Source: Hippasteria phrygiana
Taxonomy: Eukaryota; Echinodermata; Asteroidea; Valvatida; Goniasteridae
DNA: 64,000 nucleotides
Assembly: GCA_037893225.1 (NCBI GenBank)
Contig: JAZGUH010000370.1
Span: 930,001-994,000, forward strand
Direction of reading: 5' to 3'
Part shown: piece after piece, positions 49,101 through 61,100 of the stretch
Position numbering within the stretch: the stretch's first letter is position 1
How the letters are laid out: each line of letters starts with the position of its first letter
Notes under the pieces: generated by a model
Databases searched by the model: none
What the model was told of the DNA's origin: nothing
Seen by the model: only the letters and a program-made list of their open reading frames with translations
Position numbers and translations under genes: made by a program

Positions 49101-52100
49101 TGTTACTAGTCGTTTGGATTATTGTAATGGACTACTTTATGGATTGCCAAGTTGTCAATTATCTAAGTTACAGAGGATTCAAAATGCTGCAGCTAGGCTT
49201 GTTACGAATTCTCATCGATTAAGTCATGTAACTCCTATTCTTAGTGGTTTACACTGGCTTCCTGTGAAGTTTCGGATTGATTTCAAGATGTTACTAATGG
49301 TGTTTAAATGTGTACATGGCCTTGCTCCCATTTACTTGAGTGAACTAATCACAATCAGAAGACAACGTCATTATAGAATCAGGTCCACAGGTGAAGTTTT
49401 ATTGGAATACCCAAAGGGCAAAATGTTGTCAACATTAGGAAACCGAGCTTTCATTTCAGCTGCACCTACATTGTGGAATAATCTTCCATCTGATATCCGC
49501 AATTTACACTCACAAAGTCTGTTCAAAAAATACCTTAAAACTTTCCTTTTTAGGAAAGCATTTGGAGATGTGTAATGTGTTTTAGCCTTGTCAGTTAAAG
49601 TTTATTGGTTCCTAATTTTTTTTTTTTTTTTTTATTATAGTGTTTGGTGTTTTTAATTTTAATTTATGCAAATTCTGTTATTTTGTGGTATTGTGTTTTT
49701 GCTCATCTGTTTAAGTTTTCGTATTTGCGTGCAGTTTTATGTGTGCACCTTTTTGGAATATTGATGTAATTTAGATGTTCTGATTATGTTATTTGGCTTT
49801 TAATTATGATTATTTTAATGAGGAATTTTAATGTAATGCGCCCTCGAACAGGCTGGTCCTGGAGAGCGCGCAATATACATTCAATAAATTATTATTAATA
49901 TTATTAGGTGTTGGGCTTCAGCCCAAAACCTATTGTTATTGTATTGATTATTATTCCTTTTTTTCTTCTTCACATAACTTTCTTCTCCGGAGTTGTTTGG
50001 CTACATGCAAACTCATATCAAGTTCATATTGAACACATGAATACACAACCAACTGAAGATGTTTTTTTTTGTAATGACGTCATGATGACGTCATCAGGTA
50101 TCAAATTACAAGCAATTAAACATTTCTATTTTTAATCTTTGAAAATCGATATAAAATCAACCGTGAAAGACCGGAACTTGATTTTTACGGCAATTGATAG
50201 GATAATATTAGATCTTCAATTTTGATCGTGCGTGCAAAATCACGTGACCCTTCCTTCCGGTCGAAACCGGAAGTGCCTTATAATTTGAAAGTGGAAAAAG
50301 ATTTGAACTTGCTTTCAGCGATGTTAGTCCTTGGCCAGGCTGAACTTTTCAAAAATGTTAGCTGTGACGTCATAAAATATTCGAGCGCCCTCTAGCGGCA
50401 GGTTGAAAAATGTTCAAAATGAACTTTCAGTCGATGTGTGTGGCGAAGTTTGCGGTAATCACTTTATAATTGATATATATGATGACCTTCATGCAGGCAA
50501 CACGTGTGCGAGGGCTCAGATTGATGACGTCATCAGACCGGAAGTTGCAATGAAAAGACCTTTAAACCTTAAAAAATCGCTGAAAAATCAACCGTGACAG
50601 ATATATTTCAGATTTTTGCTTCAGATGGCACAGTTGACATAGCTCTCAAGCTTTGTGATAATGACGTCACGATGACGTCATCAAGTATCATATTACAAGC
50701 AATCAAAGATTTCTTGATTTAATGTTTGAAAATCAATATAAAATCAACCGAGAGAGATCTGATTTTGCTTTTTACGGGAATTGATGGAATAATCCAGGGT
50801 CTTCATTTTTGATATTACGTGCAAAATCACATGACCCTTCCTTCCGGTCCAAACCGGAAGTGCCTTATAATTTAAAAGTGGAAACAGATTTGAACTTGCT
50901 TTCAACGATGTTAGTCTCTAGCTAGGTTGTACTTCACAAAAAAATACCGGTGACGTCATAAAATGTTAGAGCGCCCTCTAGCGGCAGGTTGAAAAATGTT
51001 CAAAATGAACTTTCAGTCGATGTGTGTGGCGAAGTTTGCGGTAATCACTTTATAATTGATATATATGATGACCTTCATGCAGTTAACACGTGTGCGAGGG
51101 CTCAGATTGATGACGTCATCAGACCGGAAGTTGCAATAAAAAGACCTTTAAACCTTAAGAAATTGCTGAAAAATAAACCGCGACAGATATGATTCAAATT
51201 TTTGCTTCAGATGACACAGTTGACATAGTTCTCGAGCTTTGTGATAATGACGTCACGATGACGTCATCAAGTATTAGATTACAAGCAATCAAAGATTTCT
51301 AGATTTAATGTTTGAAAATCAATAAAAAATCAACCGAGAGAGATCTGATTTTGCTTTTTACGGCAATTGATAGAATAATCCAGGGTCTTCATTTTTTATA
51401 TTACGTGCAAAATCACATGACCCTTCCTTCCGGTCCAAACCGGAAGTGCCTTATATTTTGAAAGTGGAAGAAGATGTGAACTTGCTTTCAACGATGAAAG
51501 TCTCTGGGTTAGGTTGTACTTCACAATAAAATGAGCGGTTATGTCATAAAATGTTAGAGCGCCCGCTATCGGCAGGTTAAAACATGTTTAAAATGAATAA
51601 TCAGTTGATGTGTGTGGCGAATTTTGCTGAAATCACAGTAATGTGGTGTCTGGTCACAATACTGCAATGGTCTTGAAAACAAACATGTGCATGTGAACCT
51701 TTTTTCTTGTCATCAAACGAAACGTGGCCCAACACCCTGTGTTTGTAAGAACAAACACTGCCGTCTAGTTATTATTATTACAGTGTTTTTCAATTTTCAA
51801 TAGCATAAGTGTGAAGTGAAAAACGAGGAAATTAGCTGATCCGAGGAAAAGTTGCATGCCTGTATAATCTTCTCGTGACTCCGATGACGGATTGAGCTCA
51901 AACTTTCACAAGCTTTCTCCAAAGCACCCAATGATAATGACAGGATGTACGTGTATAAACATTTGTCCGAGTTTTGCAAGCTTTCTGTTTTCGCAAGAGT
52001 TCACTTTTCGTTTTGTTGAGGATTTAATTGATTTAATATTACAGGTGTTTTACCAATGTAGATATGTGCAGAAATGAATAGTTCCACAACTTGCCCAGCG

Positions 52101-55100
52101 GCACAAAGCTTAAAATCATCATCAGGGACACATCGTACACTGGCAGACGGAAACATTCACGACCGTTTTTACCCGTAAAAACACATTCAGTGGTGAAATG
52201 TTTCCTACCATAAATAATACATTTCCCTTTGTACCCGAGTCGATTGAGTTAAATTTGTTCATATACACACAATTTGGGAGCCAAGGGTGGTGTTCGGCAT
52301 AGCCGAATGTTCGGTATAGCGGTGTTCGTTATAGCGGCGTTCCACTGTATTAATTCGGTTTTCTTTTCTATAATGTAATTGGTATTTTAAGGTTAAGTGT
52401 TGTTTTTCTTAAGCATTTCCGCAACATATAATTGTAATCAAACTGTTATACATTTTCGAAATTTTGTAAGTCTTTTTAAACCGAAATAAATAAATAAATA
52501 AATAAATACATAAATAAATATAGTTCCAATTCAGTTTAGTTTCGCCAGTGATTTGTGCCCCGTGCTAATATCCAGAAAGGCCCACTGCACATGCCCTGTA
52601 CCGTCGAAATTTGTAATTCCGATACAGGAAATTACAATCGCCAGGCACTGACTTCTTGCCTCGTCGGTTGTCATTTGATAATTACGTCCGTTTCATTTTC
52701 ACTTTGATTGATACTAAAAACTGGAAACAAGAGAAAAGTTGTTTGAAATCACATGTAAAGAATACTAAAGATATTTTTTCTCAGAGCAGAGTAAAGATGA
52801 AAGCAAAAGTAAAGTCGGGTTCAAAAACAACTGGACCATCTTCCTTGTTTCGGGAATAAATTTGTCCTTCGGAATACACGATGAACACGACAGGGGTGCG
52901 ATTTGCCAAAAATGAAAAATCCACGAAATCCACGAGGACGCCAGATCAACATAGAGTTTGTATTTGCCTTAAAGGCACCCCTTAAAATATCCGTTTTTAT
53001 TGGTCTATATCCACTTTTACAGGTCAAGACACCTTTTAGGACAACACCTCAGGAATTCCAGATTGCAAAAGAGATTCTTCAAAAATTCAGAAATCCCGAC
53101 AAAAAATCCTGAACTCAGGAAAAATCTTGACAAATCTCACCCAGGACACTGAACAGTCTGAAAATGATGTGTCTTTATTTTTAGATGTTCTGGGGTTGCT
53201 CAAAGTAATGTACAACATTTGCAAATATCAAAAAACAAAAAACTACTGAATTATGAGGAAATACCTTACTTGACTGTAAGTAAATAATAGTCTCAAGCAT
53301 CCTGTGAAATCATGGCACCTGGTGTGCTGTCATTTTCAAGAAAAGTGGAATTTTTGTATCAATGGTTGGTCGACCGACCATCGTTGGAAATAGTCTGATT
53401 CCCTGATGTCTCTAAATTGTTCAATTTTGTCTGAAGTAGGATCAGGGTACCAGACTACAAGAACAGCATTTTTTTCTCTCGATTTTCCCAGCATCTATGC
53501 ACACAAAACTTATATAAACAGGTCAGTGTTACACAATTTGCTTATAAACTCCAAAATCCATACATTTCTCAAAAATTACAGCAAAAGCAAATGTTGTATA
53601 CTACCTTTAAAGGAAACATGATTTAGGATTTATATTGCATTATTCCTGCTTAAAACAATACAGTACTATCTTGACAATGATATTTTGTGTCCAGAGACAA
53701 TTATTTCCCAGATTAAATATGAGAAAACATTTTTTGAAAATGTTTGTCTAAGCTACTCCGCCCCCTGAGTGGGACCCTCATTAACATAAGTGTGTGACGT
53801 AGATCGAGGCACATTACAGATTCTGCTGCGCGAGCCGTCCCCCATTCATGACGCGTATGCATTGAGTGTACATGTACGTGTCAGTTCGTATATGCCGGCA
53901 ATCGTGGACCTAGGACAAAAGAATTCGAGCGTAGACAAAGGGGTCCACGTTTGACCTAACGTCCACGATTGAAAATCGTGTACAAAACCAATGGGAGGCC
54001 TTCCGAAAAAGTTAGAGTATAAACAAAAGAGGAACAATGGGAGGTCCACGATTGCACCCGTTTACATGACTGGGTGTGTGTGTGTGTGTGTGTGGAGAAT
54101 GGCGAAAATTCTTAGTGCAAAATATAGTGCTTTGCGGCCATGCCGACAAGGTGTGTGGCTGCTTGGTGCAGCAAAACAACGAAGGATGGAGTAAGCCTCA
54201 GAAAATTTGGACGGCGAAAGTGAAGGTGACAAGAGCAAAGTGGTCCGGCCCCAGCAGCTTCTCAGCGTTATGTAGCGACCACTTGAGCCGTCGTGTTTCG
54301 AAAGTGGTATTTTCAAATCATGGGATGACCATTAAAAATATGCTCAAGTCCACTGCCATCTTAACAAAGTTCCCAGATGTGAGTAAGGTACAGGCGAAAG
54401 CAGTTAAACGACCCATTCCCCGAGGAGCCTTCGCTAAAAGGGAGAAAATCAGGGTAAGTTCGATGTTAGTTGTTGCAACTTACGAAATTGCACGTGTAGA
54501 CCTAGTGTGTATACGATGTACATGCGTCATTTACGGGTCTAGACTATCGAGTCGATCAATGAATTTCGGCGCCTCGGTCTACGTCAAGAACAGCGCCCTC
54601 AATTTGAGTCTCAACAAATTTCAAAAAGAGGGGGGTCAATTTTTGAGTGGCAAATAATCACACTAAAACTTCACTCGAACCAGTTTGGCTTTTAATTCAC
54701 ATTTAATACATATAAATGAATTTATTCATGAAATAAAATGTGATCCGGCCAGTTTGAGAAGCATGTTTCCTTTTAATAAGAAATAAAAAATCAATTCCTG
54801 GTACATGCTCAGGTAAAAACCTGCATAAAAGTTTATAGTTTTTGTTTTTACATGGCGTGAACGTCACACTACCTTAGAACACAGCCGATATAAAATCTGT
54901 AGAGATACCAATGTGGGAAATCTCTTGCCGCTACGACGTCACCTGCATATAAAAAACAAATTAATATCGATACTTGGGACTTGAATATTTGCACGGTGGA
55001 TATGAACATGTAAGAAGGTTTGCGGCATCATCATGTAAAATTTATCTCTTTTGAGTTGTGTGGTTCTGAGAAGAACCGGTTTGTTTTATAACTCGACGTT

Positions 55101-58100
55101 TCGAACAGCACGCTCCCGATGACGGCCTTCAAGATGTTTGAGGAATACTGCCGATAAACTTTTGCCTGGAAGTGGTTATTCCCCTCAACAAGCCAATGCT
55201 GCATTCACAACTTATTCTGTTTCCTTTTCAAATCAACTTTCAATTTAAACGATGCACCAATGAAGGTTATGGCAGCTCTTCTGAAATGTTTCGGTTTCCG
55301 TCGTTATTTTTCCAAGGTGAAAAACTGAGTATTTAAAGGCACAGCGACAGCTATGAGCACTTACTTCGGGACTGGCGTCTTCGTTCAGATAGAATTCACA
55401 CAGAATTGCAACACATCAATACCGTGACCGGTACTCAACATGCAGTTGACAGCAAATGCCAGTTTTACAACTGGCATCACAGATGACGTTTATCAGGCAA
55501 AAGCCGACTTTGAGAATCACCGCCTTCATAATCAAGTCTCTCTGACCGACACTATCAAGTACCTGGCACCTTTTGGCCTGTTGATGAATGCGACTTTCCT
55601 GTACGTCGTGGTGCGCATCAAGTCCATGCACTCCATCATCAATATCTACCTGGCCAATCTAGCAGTGGCGGACACCGCTCAACTAATGCTTGCCCTTCTG
55701 CTGGCAACGATTACAACAAACTTGGGCAGCGTGGGGGATGTACTCAACCCTATTCTGCAATCCCTCGGCAGCGCAACCAACTATGCATCGTACTTCATTG
55801 TGACGGCTTTGGCCTATGAGAGGTTCTGTGCGATCTGCCACCCGCTGACATTCCGAGCCGCAGCCAGTAAACGTCGAGCTGCCAAGATACTGGTGGTTTT
55901 ATGGACACTTGCGATTGTCACAGAAGCGGGATTTGACTCAGCAGTTCGCTGGGGAGGAACTGCAGGACTCAACACGATCGCCATGATAATCGCGATCGGT
56001 TATACGACAGGCCTGTTCATTAATACCTTCCTATATGCATGCATCGTCAAGAAACTCAGACAGCAACCGACGATTACGTCCACAGATGATGGCCAGCGAC
56101 TGCGTCGGGTTGTCATCATGCTCATTTTGAACACTGCTGTGTTTTTCAGCATGAACGTCGTGTTCGTCATTGCAATAATCTACGGATTTAAAATAGTTAT
56201 TGGTTGGTCGACCCTCTCTCTGGTTTTCATCCAATCCCTGGATGTGCTGATCGACATGCAGCTGACCGCAAGCATCTTAAATGTGATAAACTGTTCTATC
56301 GACCCGCTGGTGTACAGTGGCATTAACCAAGACTACAGAGAAGCCGTCATGCAGGCATTTTCCTTCCTCAATCCCAAACGCTGTTGCTGCTCTTGCCACC
56401 GCTACCGTTGTTGTCGGCAAAGCCAAGACAACCCACAGGAGCCAGCAGAGCAGATTGAACTCCAAGAAATTCACCAATAACCGACTCAACCATCTCACCC
56501 TCCGGCTGCAGAATGTCCCTCCAAGTGAAGACGGACAAAACAGCCCAATCGGGACTGGATCGTCTTTTTTTTATTCTTCAAGAACATGGACAAAACCTGG
56601 GATTAGCGTGATCGGATGCGCCAAGAAACTTGTTATCTTGAACTGAAATGATCAAGACATGTACGAATAATACAGACAAATGTTGTGTCATCACACATGA
56701 CAACTAGGTCCAAGCACGGAGGATAAACCAAGACTGGTTGACTCATGTGTGACTTTTCCCCCGACAAAAAAAGTTCAGGGGTCACCAGACGTGGTTTTAA
56801 GCCCTTCAAGGTAGAGATGTAGTAAATGATCAAAAAACAAAAAGCTCAAATATTAATCTGAAACCTTATTGTTTATCAAGATGACACCAGTACCAATTCT
56901 CCTGACAAATATTTTATCTTCAGGAAAATTCAATAATCTTCGAGAAAATCATATCTGATATCAGGGATGTATATCGAGTCCAACACAAGTCCCTGCATAA
57001 TACAAGTCCCTCATCACAAGCCCTCCAGTCCTAATCCCAATCACAAGCTATTCAAATGAGCTTTGACAAGGGCATTCCTTTGTCATTGTTCATCCAGTTA
57101 CTTGTGACCAGCTTTATGAAAGGACTTCTGACTGGGCCTACGAAAGGACTTGTGAAACTTCCGTGAAAGGACTTGCAGGGACTTGAATACAACTCTGTCT
57201 GATACAACTCTGACCTCCAAAAATGCACTGGCTTAAATATTTTGATTTCAACAATCAAAATAACCACATAATGAACGTGCACAAAACTACTGTTAAACCA
57301 AAATGGTAGGTCACTATCTTCAGGCATGCAACTTGGAATTAACCCAAAAAACGAGGAAATTCCAATCTTTACAAGACTTTGTACAGTGTTTTTCAATTTT
57401 CAATGGCATAAGTGTGAAGTGAAAAACGAGGAAATCAGCTGATCCGAGGAAAAGTTGCATGCCTGTGTCTTCTCACGACTCCAATGACGGATTAAGCTCA
57501 AACTTTCACCAATTTGTTATTTTTACATCTTTCATAAGCTTTCTCCAAAGCACCCAATGATAATGACAGGATGTACATGTATAAACATTTGTCCGAGTTT
57601 TGCAAGCTTTCTGTTTTCGCAAGAGTTCACTTTTCGTTTTGTTGAGGATTTAATTGATTTAATATTACAGGTGTTTTACCAATGTAGATATGTGCAGAAA
57701 TGAATAGTTCCACAACTTTCCCAGCGGCAGAAAGCTTAAAGACCAACTAAAACGCCAACATTATTTTGGACTTTTTGGACTTATCTGATAGTTTATGCCT
57801 CCCCAAAACTAATGTAACAAGTTTCATGATTCTGAAGAAAAAAAAACAATGTTTTTGAGCCTTTTCCTTCTGAGCCACTTTGACTCGATTCAGAAAAGGC
57901 CGAGGTCAACTGCGTGCCATATCGCGCGAGTATTGACGTATACGTGTAGAAAAATATGACGTCACTGTATTGTACGACAATGTTTTACGTAGAGTCTGTA
58001 CGTATTATTTTGTCTAGGCTAGTATTACTTGCTGTGCTTTTTGCGCATGATTCAGGTGTAACACTACGGTAAACATATCTTAAAGTGTTGACATCTTTGT

Positions 58101-61100
58101 GAGACACATTTAGAATTGGGGTTGTAGGCTTGTTCTTGCTGAAAAGCTAGTTATGAGTCATACTTTTATTGGGACCTGCGAGGTGAGTTGTGTGTGAGCT
58201 GATGCTATACTCTAGTCTGGCGACTTTGCTTATGCAGCCATCATAAGGACCTGCACCTTCTCAGAACTATACACATAATTTATGTTATAAGGTACCAGAC
58301 TCAATCGCATGCAACGCACCGCGGCGGTACCGTGCATGTTGAGTCAAGCGAGCGTGGACAGGGAGACGGGCGGGGCTCTGGCTGTTCGAGCCAGCAATTG
58401 CAACCGCAGGGTACGTCGTCGTGGTCTGGGGCGCGTGAGTCCAGGACAGGATTGGAATGCTCGGTGCCTTTAGAGTTGGAATGGCTCCAGCCTTCAAACG
58501 GAATTGTGCCTTTAAACCCAGCTGAGTTTTCATACCAACACAATCATCAATACAGTCTTTGGCGAAATGTTCTGCACATATTTTCAACCCTTTTGACAGC
58601 CTAAAATCAGATATTGTATTGTCTACAAAGCGGACCCACTGTCGCCTTTGAGCTCCATTCAGCACTGGGAATCGCAGTAAGGTTAGGTCAGGGTTTTTGT
58701 CGCTGTTCCTCGTGCAACCCCCAACTACACACGATCGAGGCACAATGATTATCTCAGAACCATGCTCATACTGAAATAATACCAAAATTAGACTGGAAAA
58801 CGGAGGAGTTATGTTGACAAAAACTCTTCCAGCAGCATCAACTCCACGTACGTACATGCATAGTGTTTGGCTGTAGCATCAACCGACTCTACACGTGTAC
58901 GTCACGGGGTCACGTACATACATTTACATACATAATGAGCTTTTGCGAAACAGGATAAATGGTTCAGAATAACAACCTTTTCTTTAAATAGAAAAATCCC
59001 TCTCGTCTGCAAACTAATCTCCATCAGTTAAAAGAGTATTTAAACTGTCAGAAAAGTCCAAAAAGTAAAACAAATTGCCGTTTTAGTTGCTCTTTAAAAT
59101 CATCATCAGGGACGCATCGTACACTGGCAGACGGAAAAATTCACCACCGTTTTTACACATATGTTCAGTGGTAAAATGTTTCCTACATTTCCCTTTGTAC
59201 CCGAGTTAAAAAAAATTCAGATTATTTCCCCCATGTCTTCTTTGTGCACGGACAATCACACAAATGCAAATGTTACTCAGACCATAGAGAACTCAACATC
59301 AGCGGACATTACTGCGGTGGCTCTACGTGATGTCATCTTGTGCATAGCTCCGTTCGGTCCGTTGCTGAACGTGATTTTCCTGTACGCGCATCAGATCTAT
59401 GCACTCAGATCTATGCACGTCATCAATGTGTACCTCACAAATCTAGCAGTACCAGTAACCGAATTAACAAATTACTTAGTCTTTTTTTTTTAGACAATGA
59501 AAAGGAAAGTTTTTGAATCTCATTTGTGGGGAATTTTGCAAATGAAAACCATGTTGGTACATTGTACAGGGGTATCTTTAACCCTAACCCTGCTAAAAAA
59601 CCACTGAATTAAACAAAAATTATATGCACACAAGATTTTTAACTAAATATTTGAAAATATTTCGGGTCGGGTGTTTTTTTTGTTTTACTTTAATTACCCT
59701 GTAGATTGTTATGAGTTGCAAAAAACCTGACTTTTGATAGACTGATAGCCGATACCAAATTGACTCATTTCATAGTATAACCACATTAAAATGACAAATA
59801 CGACTGTACAACGCATGTTGAGTAGGTCACTTCTGGATAAACACAGCTCAATTTTGTGCCCAAGTGAAAGTGTAAATTGGAATTTTTTCACATATTTTAC
59901 CAAACAAAATCAAGCAAAACTTTCCGGGTCAGTAAGCCTGGAAACAGCTGTGGTTCGGTTTTTAAAAATATATTTTTCCCCCCCGACAGTTTGAGAGAAA
60001 ATTTTTGGAAGTGAATTTTACTGGTACCCGGCAAGATGAGGGTGCCAGTGAAATTTATTTTGATAATTTCTGTCTCGGGGGGAAAAATTATATTGTTTTT
60101 ATTAGATCCAAGCTATCTTTCTTCTTTACATTTGGGCAAATTGTGTGAAAGGTGAACAATTTAGTTACCTTGTTTTCCTGTTACTTATATTACTGGGTTT
60201 TTTTCTTTCACAGTTTTAAATACAGTCGAACGCTGCTATAACGAACATCGCGGGATCCAAAGATTTTATTCGGTATAGCGATCGTTCGGTATAGCGATTT
60301 TCAGCCGCCGGTTACTTAAGGACGACTTTAATCATGTGCCGGCCACTGAATTATGTAATTATACATGTTCATACTTTCTAAGTTTACCGAATTCTAAAGC
60401 AACAGTTGGCTTTTCCCTTCTATTCCTTGGGGAAATAATAGCCGCCTGTCACTCTTCAACATAAAGCTGCGGCCGTTTGGGAATTACAAACAGCCTAAAT
60501 GCCCAGTGCATTTTCTTAATCCGTTGCCTTTTTTTTTCAACAACAATGTTCGGTAAGTTTTTGTACACACAATTTGGGAGCCAAGGATAGTGTTCGGTAT
60601 AGCGGTGTTCATTATAGCGGCGTTCCACTGTATTAATTTGGTTTTCTTTGTATAATGTAATTGGTATTTTAAGGTTTAGTGTTGTTTTTCTTAAGCATTT
60701 CCGCAACATATAATTGTAATCAAACTGTTATAAATTTTCGAAATTTTGTAAACAGAAATAAATAAATAAATAAATAAAGTTCCAATTCAGTTTAGTTTCG
60801 CCAGTGATTTGTGCCCTGTGCTTATCCAGAAAGGCCCACTGCACATGCCCTGTACCGTCATAATTTGTAATTCCGATACAGGAAATTACAATCGACAGGC
60901 ACTGACTTCATGCCTCGTCGGTTGTCATTTGATAATTACGTCCGTTTCATTTTCACTTTGATTGATACTAAAAACTGGAAACAAGAGCAAAGTTGTTTGA
61001 AATCACATGTAAAGTTGTTTTTCTCAGAGCAGAGTAAAGATGAAAGCAAAAGTAAAGTCGGGTTCAAAAACAACTGGACCATCTTCCTTGTTTCGGGAAT

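Larger units (their letters stand above)
44887..51780 (+). mobile_element. nested insertion: plus-strand LINE carrying two further elements
   Basis: Host LINE parts are about 44887-45628 (RT region with LDLSAAFDTVDHSILL and GYADDTQLYLSF), about 49060-49905 (C-terminal part, LIHAFVTSRLDYCNGLLYGL, stop at 49573) and a short TTATTATTA tail ending at 51780. A minus-strand LINE fills 45629-49060 and a TIR element fills 49906-51735. Copy 2 of the duplication has TTTGTAC joined directly to AGTGTTTTT (about 57382), the empty site. The host LINE has frameshifts, for example after ILRAVYPK, and is dead. The type resembles the L2/CR1 group. Confidence 0.85.
40313..53611. repeat. segmental duplication, copy 1
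   Basis: From AAATCAATTCCTGGTACATG to ...GTATACTACCTTT the sequence matches 54786-61808 in the same order and orientation. It includes a TMEM241-like exon, the GPCR gene, an AAGTCC repeat, and the family B element at the right end. It differs from copy 2 by inserts at about 42630-44565 and 44887-51780 and by a deletion near 52250. Confidence 0.88.

Noticed and set aside
50403..51192. Two near-identical small ORFs starting MKNVQNELSVDVCGEV
   Set aside because: They recur because the 586-bp unit is tandemly repeated; no domain, no conserved context, and the third unit has lost the frame.
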